Assembly (NCBI GenBank): GCA_023666125.1
Contig: JAMPCN010000008.1
Location: forward strand, 1 to 48,701
Direction: 5' to 3'
Length of the DNA: 48,701 nucleotides
Source: Bacillus sp. (in: firmicutes)
GTDB lineage: Bacteria; Bacillota; Clostridia; Lachnospirales; Lachnospiraceae
Made by a program: the position numbers and the translations under genes. Shown here one piece after another: positions 17,094 to 26,250 of the stretch (positions are counted from its first letter, which is position 1; each line of letters opens with the position of its first letter). The notes under the pieces were generated by a model, which did not search any database, was not told the DNA's origin, and saw only the letters and a program-made list of their open reading frames with translations.

Positions 17094-18661
17094 TGATAAC
17101 CATACCTTTCCTGTCCGTTTCCCTGTCCGTATACCGGTATCCTGTAACAGAGAGCCTCCGCCAAATGCTCTTTCGTTATCCGGCTTTCCCCCGCCAAATC
17201 CGCTATGGTGCGCGCAACTTTTAAAACGCGGTGATATCCCCTTGCCGTAAGATGCAGCGCGTCAAATGCCTGCTCCATCATCTTTTGTTCCGCCAAACCT
17301 AACAGGCAGTATTTTTTTATCTCTTTTACGCCCATATCCGTATTAAAGCGAAGCTTTGTTCCGGCAAACCGTTCCTTCTGGATGCGCCTTGCCTCCATAA
17401 CGCGGGCGCGTATCCTTTCGCTGCTTTCCCCGCCGCCATGCGCCGTTAGTTTGGATATTTCAATAACAGGTGTTTCGATACAGATGTCTATCCTGTCTAA
17501 AATCGGTCCTGATATTCTTTCCTGATAGCGGCGCACCTCATAGGGCGTGCATTTACACCGCTGCAAGTCCGGATAAAAACCGCACGGACAGGGATTCATC
17601 GCGCCCACTAACATGATATCCGCCGGATAGATATAATTGCCGCCGCTTCTGGCAATCTGCACTTTTTTATCTTCCAGAGGCTGACGCAGGCTGTCTAGCG
17701 TCTCTCTCTTAAACTCCGTCATTTCATCCAAAAACAAAATGCCGCGGTGGGCAAGCGTCGCCATGCCCGGGGATGGTATCTTCCCGCCCCCTGTCAGAGC
17801 CTGCTTCGTAATATTATGATGAGGTGCGATAAACGGCCGCTTTTTTATAAGCGCTTCCGTCGGCGGCAGAAGACCCGCGATACTGTAGATGGCAGAAACT
17901 TCCATACTTTCTTCTAATGATAAAGGCGGCAAAACAGAGGACATCCGTCTGGCTATCATCGTTTTGCCGGAACCGGGCGGCCCCGTCATCAGGAAATGAT
18001 GAAATCCCGCGGCGGCGACTTCGGCCGCCCTTTTAACCGCTTCCTGCCCGTTTACATCCGCAAAATCCAAATCGGACTCCTCTAACTTTTGGGAAAAAAG
18101 TTCATAAACGTCTATTGTAAGCGGCGGAATAAACGCTTTTCTTTTCACTTCCTCCATCCGCAGATAGCGCAGGGCTTTTTCCACATGGGAAACGCCAATC
18201 ATTTCCATGCCCTGCACGACCGCGCCCTGTAATGCGTTTTCTTCCGGCAGCAGGCAGCGGGTAATTCCTTTTTCTTTTGCCTTTGCCACAATCGGCAAAA
18301 CACCTTTAACCGGTTTTACTTCGCCATTTAACCCTAATTCCCCAATAATCAGCATGTTTTTGGCGCATTCTTTCGGCAGATGCCCCAATGCTTCCAAAAT
18401 ACCGACAGCCACCGGCAAATCGAACAGCGAGCCTTCCTTTCGCAAATCGGCCGGAGAAAGGCTGATATTGATGCACATGGGCGGAAGCGGTATGCCTGCA
18501 TTTTTTAAGGCGACTTTCACCCTCTCCCTTGCCTCTTTTACCTCCGAGCCTAACAATCCTACCATCTGAAAGCAGGGCAGCCCCTTGGAGGCGTCTACTT
18601 CCACTTGAATCAGATAACTGCCGATTCCGTGAACTGCGCCTGATGTAATTGAACTGAACAA
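17090..18661 (-). CDS. comM: YifB/ComM family AAA+ ATPase (Mg-chelatase-like)
   Basis: ComM is a hexameric helicase that drives branch migration during integration of transforming DNA in Gram-negatives; the role in Firmicutes is less clear. The N-terminal domain, related to the Lon protease fold, covers residues 1-180 with the motif SPADLRKEGSLFDLPVAVG. The Walker A is GPPGSGKT at 227-234, then GILFLDEMTEFKR (Walker B). A zinc-binding-like CPCGFYPD and the C-terminal Mg-chelatase part with ARTIADLAGE follow. At 523 residues it is full length. The start is TTG 18661 with AGGAGG 8 bases before it. Confidence 0.93.
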   Translation of the reverse strand: MFSSITSGAVHGIGSYLIQVEVDASKGLPCFQMVGLLGSEVKEARERVKVALKNAGIPLPPMCINISLSPADLRKEGSLFDLPVAVGILEALGHLPKECAKNMLIIGELGLNGEVKPVKGVLPIVAKAKEKGITRCLLPEENALQGAVVQGMEMIGVSHVEKALRYLRMEEVKRKAFIPPLTIDVYELFSQKLEESDLDFADVNGQEAVKRAAEVAAAGFHHFLMTGPPGSGKTMIARRMSSVLPPLSLEESMEVSAIYSIAGLLPPTEALIKKRPFIAPHHNITKQALTGGGKIPSPGMATLAHRGILFLDEMTEFKRETLDSLRQPLEDKKVQIARSGGNYIYPADIMLVGAMNPCPCGFYPDLQRCKCTPYEVRRYQERISGPILDRIDICIETPVIEISKLTAHGGGESSERIRARVMEARRIQKERFAGTKLRFNTDMGVKEIKKYCLLGLAEQKMMEQAFDALHLTARGYHRVLKVARTIADLAGESRITKEHLAEALCYRIPVYGQGNGQERYGYQ

Positions 18662-18778
18662 ATATTTTTCCTCCTTTGTCTGTTTGTATCTGTTTGTCGT
18701 TTTGTCTGTTTCGGAATGCTTTCGGCGAAATGCCGGACTCCATAGAAATTGACATAGAATATTTGAAACTCTAATAAT

Positions 18779-18807
18779 AGCATAATAAAAATAAAACGGA
18801 CTGTCAA
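18779..18807 (-). promoter_or_regulatory. Promoter of the comM-dprA operon
   Basis: On the minus strand a consensus TTGACA (18807-18802) is followed after 17 bases by TATGCT (18784-18779). The leader of about 110 bases to the comM start carries a low-complexity ACAAACAG-type repeat (18675-18712). The -35 box lies within the terminator hairpin of the operon in front. Confidence 0.65.
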
Positions 18808-18829
18808 GGAATAAAAAATCCCGACAGCC
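18798..18829 (-). terminator. Terminator of the sigK operon, overlapping the comM -35 box
   Basis: Immediately after the stop codon of the PilT-like gene the minus strand can form an imperfect hairpin between GGCTGTC and GACAGTCC. It is followed by the T-rich run GTTTTATTTTTATT. The second arm contains the TTGACA of the comM promoter. Confidence 0.5.
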
Positions 18830-19735
18830 TCATATAACTTTTCTTTCTTTTATCGCGGCGCGAAACGTATCGTCTATGCGCAGCGTTTCAAATTCCGCAA
18901 TCCGCGCCTTGCCGTTTGCGGATAAGACCAGTTTCTGCGCCATGAGCGCCTCTATTACATTAGAAAGCCGCACGGCGGCCTGTTTCTGTCCGGATAACGG
19001 AAACGCGTCTAGGATTTGCGCCAACGCCGCGCCATTATCGGCAGCGTTCATAGCCGCGAAAACAAGATGTCCCGCTTCCGCGGCGGCTATCGCGGCATCT
19101 ATCGCCTCTACCCCCTGCATCTCGTCAATAAAAATAACGTCCGCATCTTCACGCATGGCGGCATACAGCGCGCCCGCATAACTTAGGGCGTCCGTTCCTA
19201 TCTCTCGCTGGCTTACCAGCGACATCCCGTGTTGATGGAGATATTCAATGGGAGACTCTAACGTAATGATATGCGCCTCCCTGCTATAATTGATTTTATT
19301 GACCAAAGCCGCCAGCGTCGTAGACTTACCGCTTCCCGATACACCTGTTATTAAAACCAAACCCTGTTTTCTTTCACACATTTCGGCTACGGATTCCGGA
19401 ATTCCGAGCGTCTCCGGTGAGGGAGGCTGCATCCCGATAAGGCGCAGCGCCAATGCCGGCCGGCCTTTTTCCCGGTAGGCGTGTACACGATACCGGCCAA
19501 GCTTTCCGATGGCAAAGGACATATCGTACTCACCCCGCTCTTCAAAACGTTCCCGCTGCGGCGGCGTCATCATGCCAAGCAGTATTTCCAGTGTATCTTT
19601 TTCGGTCATCTTCGGGAAGCCCATGGTAAAAAGCTCACCGTTTACGCGCATCTTAGGAGCCGTTCCTACTATAATATGTACGTCGGACGCTCCTTCATTT
19701 TCCGCGGCCCGCATTATTTCTTCTATTATCGGCAT
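18830..19735 (-). CDS. PilT-like ATPase with altered motifs
   Basis: The protein follows the PilT/GspE secretion ATPase family along its length: N-terminal SDVHIIVGTAPKMRVNGEL, then RYRVHAYREKGRPALALRLI, and Walker A GVSGSGKSTT at 131-140. PilT motors pull type IV pili back. Key family motifs are changed here: the Asp box reads TLESPIEYLH (Ser for Asp), the Walker B region reads IFIDEMQGVEAID where PilT has GEMRDLETI, and the His box reads FAAMNAADN where PilT has ATLHTNSA. At 301 residues it ends just after the AIRNLIRE-like part (FRAAIKERK), some 40 residues short of typical PilT. No other pilus gene is in the window. It is third in the sigK operon. ATP binding is likely, motor activity uncertain. 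Confidence 0.8.
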   Translation of the reverse strand: MPIIEEIMRAAENEGASDVHIIVGTAPKMRVNGELFTMGFPKMTEKDTLEILLGMMTPPQRERFEERGEYDMSFAIGKLGRYRVHAYREKGRPALALRLIGMQPPSPETLGIPESVAEMCERKQGLVLITGVSGSGKSTTLAALVNKINYSREAHIITLESPIEYLHQHGMSLVSQREIGTDALSYAGALYAAMREDADVIFIDEMQGVEAIDAAIAAAEAGHLVFAAMNAADNGAALAQILDAFPLSGQKQAAVRLSNVIEALMAQKLVLSANGKARIAEFETLRIDDTFRAAIKERKVI

Positions 19736-19762
19736 CTTTCAAACCTCTTCATACAAACTTTG

Positions 19763-20968
19763 TTAAAACATTCCGGGAACGTATTCTTCTTCCGCTTCCT
19801 GCACATCTTCCATGGTATCCCCAACTCCGCCTACCGTTTCCGGCGGCGCTTCCACATAGTCAGGCTCCTCCACGTCAATGCCCTGCCGTTTTAACATTTC
19901 CGTATTCATAACATAGCGGTTATCCATTGTTTTCATAATATCCACAATTTCTACGCGGTTGTCGTAGACACGGTTATCCAAATCGATAATCCTGTTATCC
20001 TGGAATGTCAACAGCAGCGGTTTTAAGATATTACGCTCATTTTCCGCAAGCACAAGCGCCTTATCGCCGGTGCTTAATTCCACGCTGACGCCGGGAACCA
20101 GAATTTTGATGGAACTGCTAAGCGCATTTACCACCCTTTCATCAAAGAAATCAGGATGCTCTAACAGGTATTTAAAAGCCGCAACCTCCGATTCGGGGTT
20201 TTTATCCAACTGCACCGCGGTCATTGTATCATAGGTTTCCGCTACGGACAGTATCTTGGCTCCCATAACCATCTTCGCTAAATCCGAACTTTTTCTTTTT
20301 TCCAGATTTTCCAGGTTCGCCTGCGTCTGCATACAGATACGCTTGATATTGGGCGTTGTGGCAAAAACATGCTCTAACAGCCCATAACCCGCAATTTCCG
20401 CTCCCCTGACCTGCTCTTTCTGCTCATCCGTCATATTTTCCTGCATCATAACGGATTTTGCCGCCGAAAGCTTACCGATATCATGCACAATAGCCGCCGT
20501 AACGGCATCCAACTGTTCCGACACGGTCACGTTCATCGTATGCGCTATCATCGCACACAGCATGGAAACATTTAAGGAATGTTTATAAATATAATCCTCT
20601 TTGCTGCGCAGATTCTGGATAAAACTGATTTTCCTGTCCAGATGCCCATAGTTTTTAATGACATTGGCGGTTATTGTCTGTATTTTGGAATACCGCCATG
20701 TCTGTATAATTCTATCCAATTCCTCCTGAATGGAAAATACGCAGATTGTCTGAAAACGTTCAAAATCAATGTCATCCTGTGTCATCGGCGGAACAGGCTC
20801 CGCCGGTTCCAGCACAAAAATACCAATCAGGCCAAAATTTTTGATACTGTTAATGCCCTGCGTCGTCAGTTTGGAATTCCTTTCATACAGCAGAACCCCG
20901 TTTTTATTATATATCGGGCGTGCAAGCCGCATGCCTGTCTTTAAATCATCCCTTTTTACAAAGATCAT
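19763..20968 (-). CDS. HD domain protein related to HD-GYP phosphodiesterases, degenerate GYP motif
   Basis: HD-GYP proteins hydrolyse cyclic di-GMP. The N-terminal part (VKRDDLKTGMRLARPIYNKNGVLLYERNSKL) is common in Firmicute members. In the core I see YKHSLNVSMLCAMIA (H130), IVHDIGK (H162, D163) and, further on, AKILSVAETYDTMTA. The stretch between them that should hold the second metal site and HHExxDGxGYP reads ICMQTQANLENLEKRK instead, and the H before the GY of EIAGYGLLEH is missing. Catalysis on cyclic di-GMP is therefore doubtful. The acidic tail (from about 370) is unusual. It lies 25 bp after sigK and 27 bp before the PilT-like gene. Confidence 0.85.
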   Translation of the reverse strand: MIFVKRDDLKTGMRLARPIYNKNGVLLYERNSKLTTQGINSIKNFGLIGIFVLEPAEPVPPMTQDDIDFERFQTICVFSIQEELDRIIQTWRYSKIQTITANVIKNYGHLDRKISFIQNLRSKEDYIYKHSLNVSMLCAMIAHTMNVTVSEQLDAVTAAIVHDIGKLSAAKSVMMQENMTDEQKEQVRGAEIAGYGLLEHVFATTPNIKRICMQTQANLENLEKRKSSDLAKMVMGAKILSVAETYDTMTAVQLDKNPESEVAAFKYLLEHPDFFDERVVNALSSSIKILVPGVSVELSTGDKALVLAENERNILKPLLLTFQDNRIIDLDNRVYDNRVEIVDIMKTMDNRYVMNTEMLKRQGIDVEEPDYVEAPPETVGGVGDTMEDVQEAEEEYVPGMF

Positions 20969-20993
20969 CTGACTTTATCCCCCTGTCTTTCTA

Positions 20994-21623
20994 CTACTCA
21001 AACCCTTCCCGCAACTTCTCCAAAGCCTTTTTCTCAATTCTGGAAACATAACTTCTGGATATCCCCAAATTTTTTCCGATTTCCCTCTGCGTCACCTCTC
21101 TGTCATCCAAGAGTCCATACCGCAGAATCAGTATTTCCTTTTCCCGCTCATCCAGCTTTTCCGCTAACAGTCCGGAGAGGCGTTTTAAATGTTCTTCCAC
21201 CGCCATCCGTTCCACGACGTCGGGCTGTTCCTGCTCTATAATGTCGAGCAGATTGATTTCATTTCCTTCTCTGTCCGTTCCAATCGGTTCATAAAGCGAC
21301 ACTTCTCTGGAAGTTTTCTTTTTCGCCCGAAGCAGCATCAACAGTTCATTATCAATACACCTTGAAGCATAGGTGCTTAGTTTGCCTTTCCCCGCATCAA
21401 AAGAATCAATCGCCTTAATCAGTCCAATCGTTCCCGTCGAAATCAAATCTTCCATGTCTTCATCAACATTCTGATATTTCTTGGCGATATGCGCTACCAG
21501 ACGAAGATTCCGTTCCACTAATATTTCTTTGGCAGTCTGCCTTTGCCCGCTGCTTCCGTCCTTCAACTGGCGAAGGTATGCGGCTTCTTCTTTCGCCGTC
21601 AGCGGTTGCTTAAATGTTTTCAA
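20994..21623 (-). CDS. sigK: Sporulation sigma factor SigK, without pro-sequence
   Basis: SigK directs late mother-cell transcription in sporulation. Region 2 is clear: ERNLRLVAHIAKKYQNV, DLISTGTIGLIKAIDSFD, KLSTYASRCIDNELLMLLRA. Then comes the SigK-type EVSLYEPIGTDREGNEINLLDII, and region 4 (EILILRYGLLDDREVTQREIGKNLGISRSYVSRIEKKALEKL). The 209-residue protein begins MKTFKQPLTAKEEA at the position where the Bacillus protein has already passed its hydrophobic pro-peptide, so it probably needs no SpoIVFB cleavage. The gene is uninterrupted, with no skin-type element. The start is TTG 21623 with a weak GGGGG site. It is first of three genes with an HD-domain and a PilT-like protein. Confidence 0.9.
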   Translation of the reverse strand: MKTFKQPLTAKEEAAYLRQLKDGSSGQRQTAKEILVERNLRLVAHIAKKYQNVDEDMEDLISTGTIGLIKAIDSFDAGKGKLSTYASRCIDNELLMLLRAKKKTSREVSLYEPIGTDREGNEINLLDIIEQEQPDVVERMAVEEHLKRLSGLLAEKLDEREKEILILRYGLLDDREVTQREIGKNLGISRSYVSRIEKKALEKLREGFE

Positions 21624-21710
21624 AAGAAGCCCCCAAAGTCCATTTACTCTATTCTATGACTTCAGGACAGTGCAAGTGCCTTTCCACACAAAGAAAAGTG
21701 TCCTATTTAC

Positions 21711-21739
21711 ATTATACAAATTTATTCCGGAAAGTTCAA
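21711..21739 (-). promoter_or_regulatory. SigA-like promoter in front of sigK
   Basis: On the minus strand TTGAAC (21739-21734) and a perfect TATAAT (21716-21711) are 17 bases apart. The -35 box overlaps the last codon and stop of hemW. A leader of about 80 bases precedes sigK. A housekeeping-type promoter before a late sporulation sigma gene is not what is expected, so the match may serve another purpose. Confidence 0.45.
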
Positions 21740-22866
21740 TACAAAAACTGCGCCATCACATAATTGCTGATATCCATACCGTAAGGCGTAAGGCTGATGA
21801 AGTCATTTACAATAAGAAGCCCTTCGCGTTCCAGTTTTTCTATCAGGCTGCCGTATACGCTTTCTATCGAAACGCCAAACTTCCGAAAAAAAGCGTCCTT
21901 TTCAATGCCCTTTGTCAGACGAAGCCCCAGAAACATAAATTCCTCCATCTGTTCGTTCACCGTAAGATATTGCATGTTATCATTCATATCTTCCGGAGCA
22001 TGTTCCACCGCATATGCATATTCAGCATAGGTCTTTTTATTGTTCCAGCGGACGTCTTTTACCATGGAGGCGGCGCCCAGCCCAAACCCGACATAATCGC
22101 CTCTTTGCCAGTAGACCTTATTATGGATACATTCATAGCCCGGTTTCGCATAGTTGGATATTTCATAACGGTTGTAACCAAAAGAAGCCAGCATTTCTCC
22201 GGTCAACTGATAGAGCATTCTGTCCTCATCTTCCGTCACAAGAGGGAGTTCCTTTTGATGCTCATAAAACCATGTTCCCTCTTCCAGAATCATGCTGTAT
22301 GCGGAAATATGTTCCGGCCGATACGCCAGTATGCGCTCTAGCGTCTTTTGGTAGACAGGCAGCGTCTGCCCGGGAATTGCCGACATAATGTCAATATTGA
22401 TGTTTTGAAAGCCCGCCGCCCTCGCCATTTCGTACGCATTGCAAAACGCGGCGTAATCGTGGAGTCTTCCCAACAATTTCAGTTCCTTATCGTCCGCGCT
22501 CTGTAAGCCGATGCTCAAACGGTTAATTCCCGCTCTATGATATGCCGCCAGCTTTTCGGCTGTTACGCTGTCAGGATTCGCTTCTATTGTAATTTCGGGG
22601 CTTTCCGAGAAAGTATAATTTAGTTTTAACTTTTCTATCAATCTTTCAACTGCATTTAATTTCAGGATGGAGGGAGTTCCTCCGCCGATAAAAACGGAGA
22701 TAACCTGATGCTCCTTATAGGAAAACGCACGTTTTTCTATTTCCGACAACAGAAGCGTGATATAATCCTCTTTTTCCGTCTCTGTGGCCGGATAGGACAA
22801 AAAATCGCAGTAACGGCATTTTCTTTCGCAGAACGGAATATGAAGATAAAGACTTAAATCACGCAT
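21736..22866 (-). CDS. hemW: HemW, radical SAM haem chaperone family (formerly HemN-like)
   Basis: HemW proteins are radical SAM relatives of coproporphyrinogen III dehydrogenase that bind haem and hand it to target proteins. The iron-sulfur motif is CERKCRYC (C13, C17, C20), preceded by LYLHIPF. GGGTPS, EANPDS and RLSIGLQSADDKELKLLGR follow. The C-terminal HemN-type domain shows EEFMFLGLRLTKGI and a winged end (LEREGLLIVNDFISLTPYGMDISN). True HemN has a longer N terminus, absent here. It follows lepA by 17 bp, an old pairing also seen in Bacillus. Confidence 0.93.
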   Translation of the reverse strand: MRDLSLYLHIPFCERKCRYCDFLSYPATETEKEDYITLLLSEIEKRAFSYKEHQVISVFIGGGTPSILKLNAVERLIEKLKLNYTFSESPEITIEANPDSVTAEKLAAYHRAGINRLSIGLQSADDKELKLLGRLHDYAAFCNAYEMARAAGFQNINIDIMSAIPGQTLPVYQKTLERILAYRPEHISAYSMILEEGTWFYEHQKELPLVTEDEDRMLYQLTGEMLASFGYNRYEISNYAKPGYECIHNKVYWQRGDYVGFGLGAASMVKDVRWNNKKTYAEYAYAVEHAPEDMNDNMQYLTVNEQMEEFMFLGLRLTKGIEKDAFFRKFGVSIESVYGSLIEKLEREGLLIVNDFISLTPYGMDISNYVMAQFLY

Positions 22867-22883
22867 AAATATCCTCTCCCGTC

Positions 22884-24698
22884 CTATTTATCATCTAATT
22901 TCAAAACGCTCATAAACGCGCTCTGCGGTATCTCTACGCTGCCGACCTGGCGCATTCTTTTCTTTCCCTCTTTCTGTTTCTCCAAAAGCTTCTTTTTACG
23001 CGTAATGTCGCCGCCGTAACATTTGGCGAGAACGTCCTTACGCATCGCCTTGACGGTCTCCCTGGCGATAATCTTGCCGCCCACCGCCGCCTGAATCGGA
23101 ATCTCGAATAAGTGTCTGGGAATTTCATCCTTTAACTTTTCACACATTTTTCTGCCTCTTTCATAGGCGCTGTCCGCATGGACGATAAAAGAAAGCGCAT
23201 CGACTTCCTCATGGTTAATCAGAATATCCAGTTTCACTAACTTGGATTCTTCATAGCCTTTTATTTCATAATCAAAAGAAGCATAGCCTCTGGAACGCGA
23301 TTTCAACGCGTCGAAAAAGTCATAAATAATTTCATTTAACGGCAGTTCGTATTTTAATAACGCACGTGATGATTCGATATATTCCGTACTGACATAGCGG
23401 CCCCTTCTCTCCTGGCAAAGCTGCATAATAGGACCGATAAATTCCGTTGTCACCATAATCTCCGCACTAACGACCGGTTCTTCCATATAGGCAATCTCCG
23501 ACGGGTCGGGAAGATTAGAGGGATTCGTCAGTTCCATCATTTCCCCGTTTGTCTTATGGACGCGGTAAATAACGCCCGGCGCCGTCGTGACTAAATCCAG
23601 ATTATATTCTCTTTCCAACCGCTCCTGTATGATTTCCAGATGCAGTAAGCCCAAAAAACCGCAACGAAAACCAAAGCCAAGGGCAATAGATGTCTCCGGC
23701 TCATAATTTAGCGAAGCGTCGTTTAATTTCAGTTTTTCCAGCGCATCCCGCAAGTCGGGATATTTCGCGCCGTCCGCGGGATACATGCCGCAGTAGACCA
23801 TGGAATTTACTTTTTTATAACCCGGCAGGGGCTTGTCACACGGATTGGAAACATCTGTTATTGTATCGCCTACCGCCGTATCTTTTACATTTTTAATAGA
23901 AGCGGTCAAATAGCCTACCATCCCGGCGGAGAGTTCCTCACAGGGAATAAACTGTCCTGCTCCGAAATAGCCGACCTCCACTACCTCCGCGTCCGCTCCC
24001 GTCGCCATCATTTTAATATGCGTGCCTTTCTGCACCCTGCCCTCCATAATGCGGCAGAATACAATCACACCCTTATAGGAATCATAGACGGAATCAAAGA
24101 TAAGCGCCTGTAATGGGTTGTCCGGGCTTCCCCCCGGCGCGGGAATCTTTGCTACAATGGCTTCCAGCACCTCTTCGATGCCGATTCCGTTTTTGGCGGA
24201 AATGAGCGGGGCGTCCTGCGCCTCGATGCCGATAACATCCTCTATCTCATTCTTAACGCGCTCCGGGTCGGCGCTGGGAAGGTCTATCTTATTGATAACC
24301 GGAAATACGTCCAAATCATGGTCGAGGGCAAGATATACATTTGCCAATGTCTGCGCTTCGATGCCCTGCGCCGCATCCACAACTAAAATCGCGCCGTCAC
24401 ATGCCGCAAGGCTTCTGCTGACTTCATAGTTAAAGTCCACATGACCCGGCGTATCAATCAGATTGAAGATATATTCTTGTCCATCCTTCGCCTGATAGAC
24501 GATACGGACAGTCTGCGCCTTAATGGTAATGCCTCTCTCCCGTTCCAGTTCCATATTGTCAAGCACCTGCGCCTGCATTTCCCGGCTGGTTAAAAGACCT
24601 GTCTTTTCTATAATTCTATCCGCAAGCGTGGATTTTCCGTGGTCGATATGCGCCACGATACAAAAATTTCTAATATTACTCTGCTTTACTTTTGCCAT
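22884..24698 (-). CDS. lepA: Elongation factor 4 (LepA)
   Basis: LepA is a ribosome-binding GTPase that acts in translation, in particular initiation and ribosome assembly. GTPase motifs are [12 protein letters not shown] (G1), DTPGHVDF (G3) and NKIDLP (G4). The LepA-specific C-terminal domain ends [25 protein letters not shown]. An ATG at 24728 would add ten residues ([10 protein letters not shown]). I prefer ATG 24698, which gives the usual [17 protein letters not shown] start and about 604 residues, and has AAAGG upstream. It begins the lepA-hemW unit with its own promoter. Confidence 0.96.
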   Translation of the reverse strand: MAKVKQSNIRNFCIVAHIDHGKSTLADRIIEKTGLLTSREMQAQVLDNMELERERGITIKAQTVRIVYQAKDGQEYIFNLIDTPGHVDFNYEVSRSLAACDGAILVVDAAQGIEAQTLANVYLALDHDLDVFPVINKIDLPSADPERVKNEIEDVIGIEAQDAPLISAKNGIGIEEVLEAIVAKIPAPGGSPDNPLQALIFDSVYDSYKGVIVFCRIMEGRVQKGTHIKMMATGADAEVVEVGYFGAGQFIPCEELSAGMVGYLTASIKNVKDTAVGDTITDVSNPCDKPLPGYKKVNSMVYCGMYPADGAKYPDLRDALEKLKLNDASLNYEPETSIALGFGFRCGFLGLLHLEIIQERLEREYNLDLVTTAPGVIYRVHKTNGEMMELTNPSNLPDPSEIAYMEEPVVSAEIMVTTEFIGPIMQLCQERRGRYVSTEYIESSRALLKYELPLNEIIYDFFDALKSRSRGYASFDYEIKGYEESKLVKLDILINHEEVDALSFIVHADSAYERGRKMCEKLKDEIPRHLFEIPIQAAVGGKIIARETVKAMRKDVLAKCYGGDITRKKKLLEKQKEGKKRMRQVGSVEIPQSAFMSVLKLDDK

Positions 24699-24746
24699 AG
24701 CCTTTCGTGCCTTTCTTCTCATTGCCATGTAAAATCATGTAGAATC

Positions 24747-24775
24747 AGTATAGCAAATTCTTCCTTTTATGTCTA
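24747..24775 (-). promoter_or_regulatory. Promoter of lepA-hemW
   Basis: On the minus strand TAGACA (24775-24770) and TATACT (24752-24747) are 17 bases apart, about 50 bases before the preferred lepA ATG and just after the spoIIP stop codon. Confidence 0.6.
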
Positions 24776-24794
24776 GAAAGTCCATATGGCAAAA

Positions 24795-26159
24795 TTAATC
24801 CCTGTCGGGTTCCTCCCCTGCCAGCACCAGATGAATCACATGCGCAAGAGGCTCTACGGCGTTCATAATCTCTTCTACCGTGTTATTCTGCGCTCCCAGT
24901 TCAATTAACAGGGATTTCGGGCGCAGGTGCATATTATAACGGTAGGCTTTCAAATAGATTCTTCTGGTAATGCCCGGATAATACTCATTGGCCGCCGTCT
25001 GCATCTGGAAAGAAAACGCCAGATTCTCGTCCAGGTACGGATTTTCCAGCGATTCAATAATGCCTCTTTTTGCCGTTCTGCTCAGTCCGTTAAAAAACAT
25101 AAACTGCGCCGTCGCCCTGCCCTGCATATCGACGACCAGTCTTCTGCCCTCCGGCATTTCATCTCTATGTAAATCAATTACCACCTCAACGGAAGGATTT
25201 TCGGCCAGCACTTCTTCTATTCCCGGGAGCGCATTGGCATATGCGTCATCCCTCACTTTTTCATCATAGCTTGCCGTATGGTGTATGACATTATAACCGT
25301 ATTTATCATGCAGTATCTGCGCCAGCTTCTCTCCGGCTCCGACAATCGTTGTCGAAGCGTCGCCCGGTATGGAATCGGCAAATCCCTCCTGCGAGTGGGT
25401 ATGGTATATTAAAATCTGCGGTTCATCATTTTTTCCCTGCATCATCATGTCTTTTTCCAGAAGTTTTTTCGTGTTTAACAGTTCCGCCCCCGCCGTCGTA
25501 GTGGAATCCACCGCATAAAACGCTTTTACCAATTCTTCATAATCCTGCAGATTTTCCCACTGATAACGGTAGAGAGGTTCTTCCACTTCATAAAATGCCG
25601 TCTCCACGCCGTTTCCCGCTTCCATGCCATCATCCCGCGTCTCTTCCCCGTATCCTCCGGCCGCCTGATTTTCGCTCACCAGGCCGTTTTCCGCCAAAAA
25701 TGCCTCTTCTAAGCTTTTATCCAAATGAATGGCGTCTTCGCCGTATTCCAATGACTCTTCGTCGATTCCTTTTCTGTCTTCGTCAGAGCCTTCCAATAAC
25801 AGCAGTTCTTCATAACTGCTCTCCTGCAATGCCCCCGGGGAATACTTCTCCTCCTCCATGCCGTACAGAAGTACCGGGAAATTTTCCAGCACGAGATATT
25901 CAAGCGGATTATATTCGTTTTGCCGGGTTTTGTTCTGCCATACGGTAGTTCCCGGCATCCAGATATTTATCATGGTCTGTTGCGTCCATGCCAAAAGCCC
26001 GCCGTCTGTTTCCCTCTCCTGTGACTCCATGGTATCATAAAACTCTTTCAGCATGGCTCCCAACGCCATAAGGCACAAGATAAGAAGCGCAATGCGCAGG
26101 ATACCTCGTCCGATATGAATCTCATTGTTCCACCTGATAGACAGCCGCCCTTTTTTCAT
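24795..26159 (-). CDS. spoIIP: Stage II sporulation protein P (SpoIIP)
   Basis: SpoIIP is an amidase and endopeptidase that, with SpoIID and SpoIIM, thins septal peptidoglycan so that the mother cell can engulf the forespore. There is one N-terminal membrane segment at about 19-37 (GILRIALLILCLMALGAML). A long acidic linker follows. The catalytic domain begins with ILIYHTHSQEGF (His253 and His255). DLHRDEMPEGRRLVVDMQGR and the Glu of LLIELGAQNNTVEEI complete the zinc site. At 454 residues it is slightly longer than the Bacillus protein, the extra length being in the acidic linker at residues 100-200. It follows gpr with a 91-bp gap, as in Bacillus. Confidence 0.93.
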   Translation of the reverse strand: MKKGRLSIRWNNEIHIGRGILRIALLILCLMALGAMLKEFYDTMESQERETDGGLLAWTQQTMINIWMPGTTVWQNKTRQNEYNPLEYLVLENFPVLLYGMEEEKYSPGALQESSYEELLLLEGSDEDRKGIDEESLEYGEDAIHLDKSLEEAFLAENGLVSENQAAGGYGEETRDDGMEAGNGVETAFYEVEEPLYRYQWENLQDYEELVKAFYAVDSTTTAGAELLNTKKLLEKDMMMQGKNDEPQILIYHTHSQEGFADSIPGDASTTIVGAGEKLAQILHDKYGYNVIHHTASYDEKVRDDAYANALPGIEEVLAENPSVEVVIDLHRDEMPEGRRLVVDMQGRATAQFMFFNGLSRTAKRGIIESLENPYLDENLAFSFQMQTAANEYYPGITRRIYLKAYRYNMHLRPKSLLIELGAQNNTVEEIMNAVEPLAHVIHLVLAGEEPDRD

Positions 26160-26250
26160 GTATACGCTTCATCCCATCCGGGGCAGCAAGCCTTTCCGGT
26201 CTTGTTTTTGATATGCCCCACTGTCTATTATATGCAGGGCATGGTGTTTC

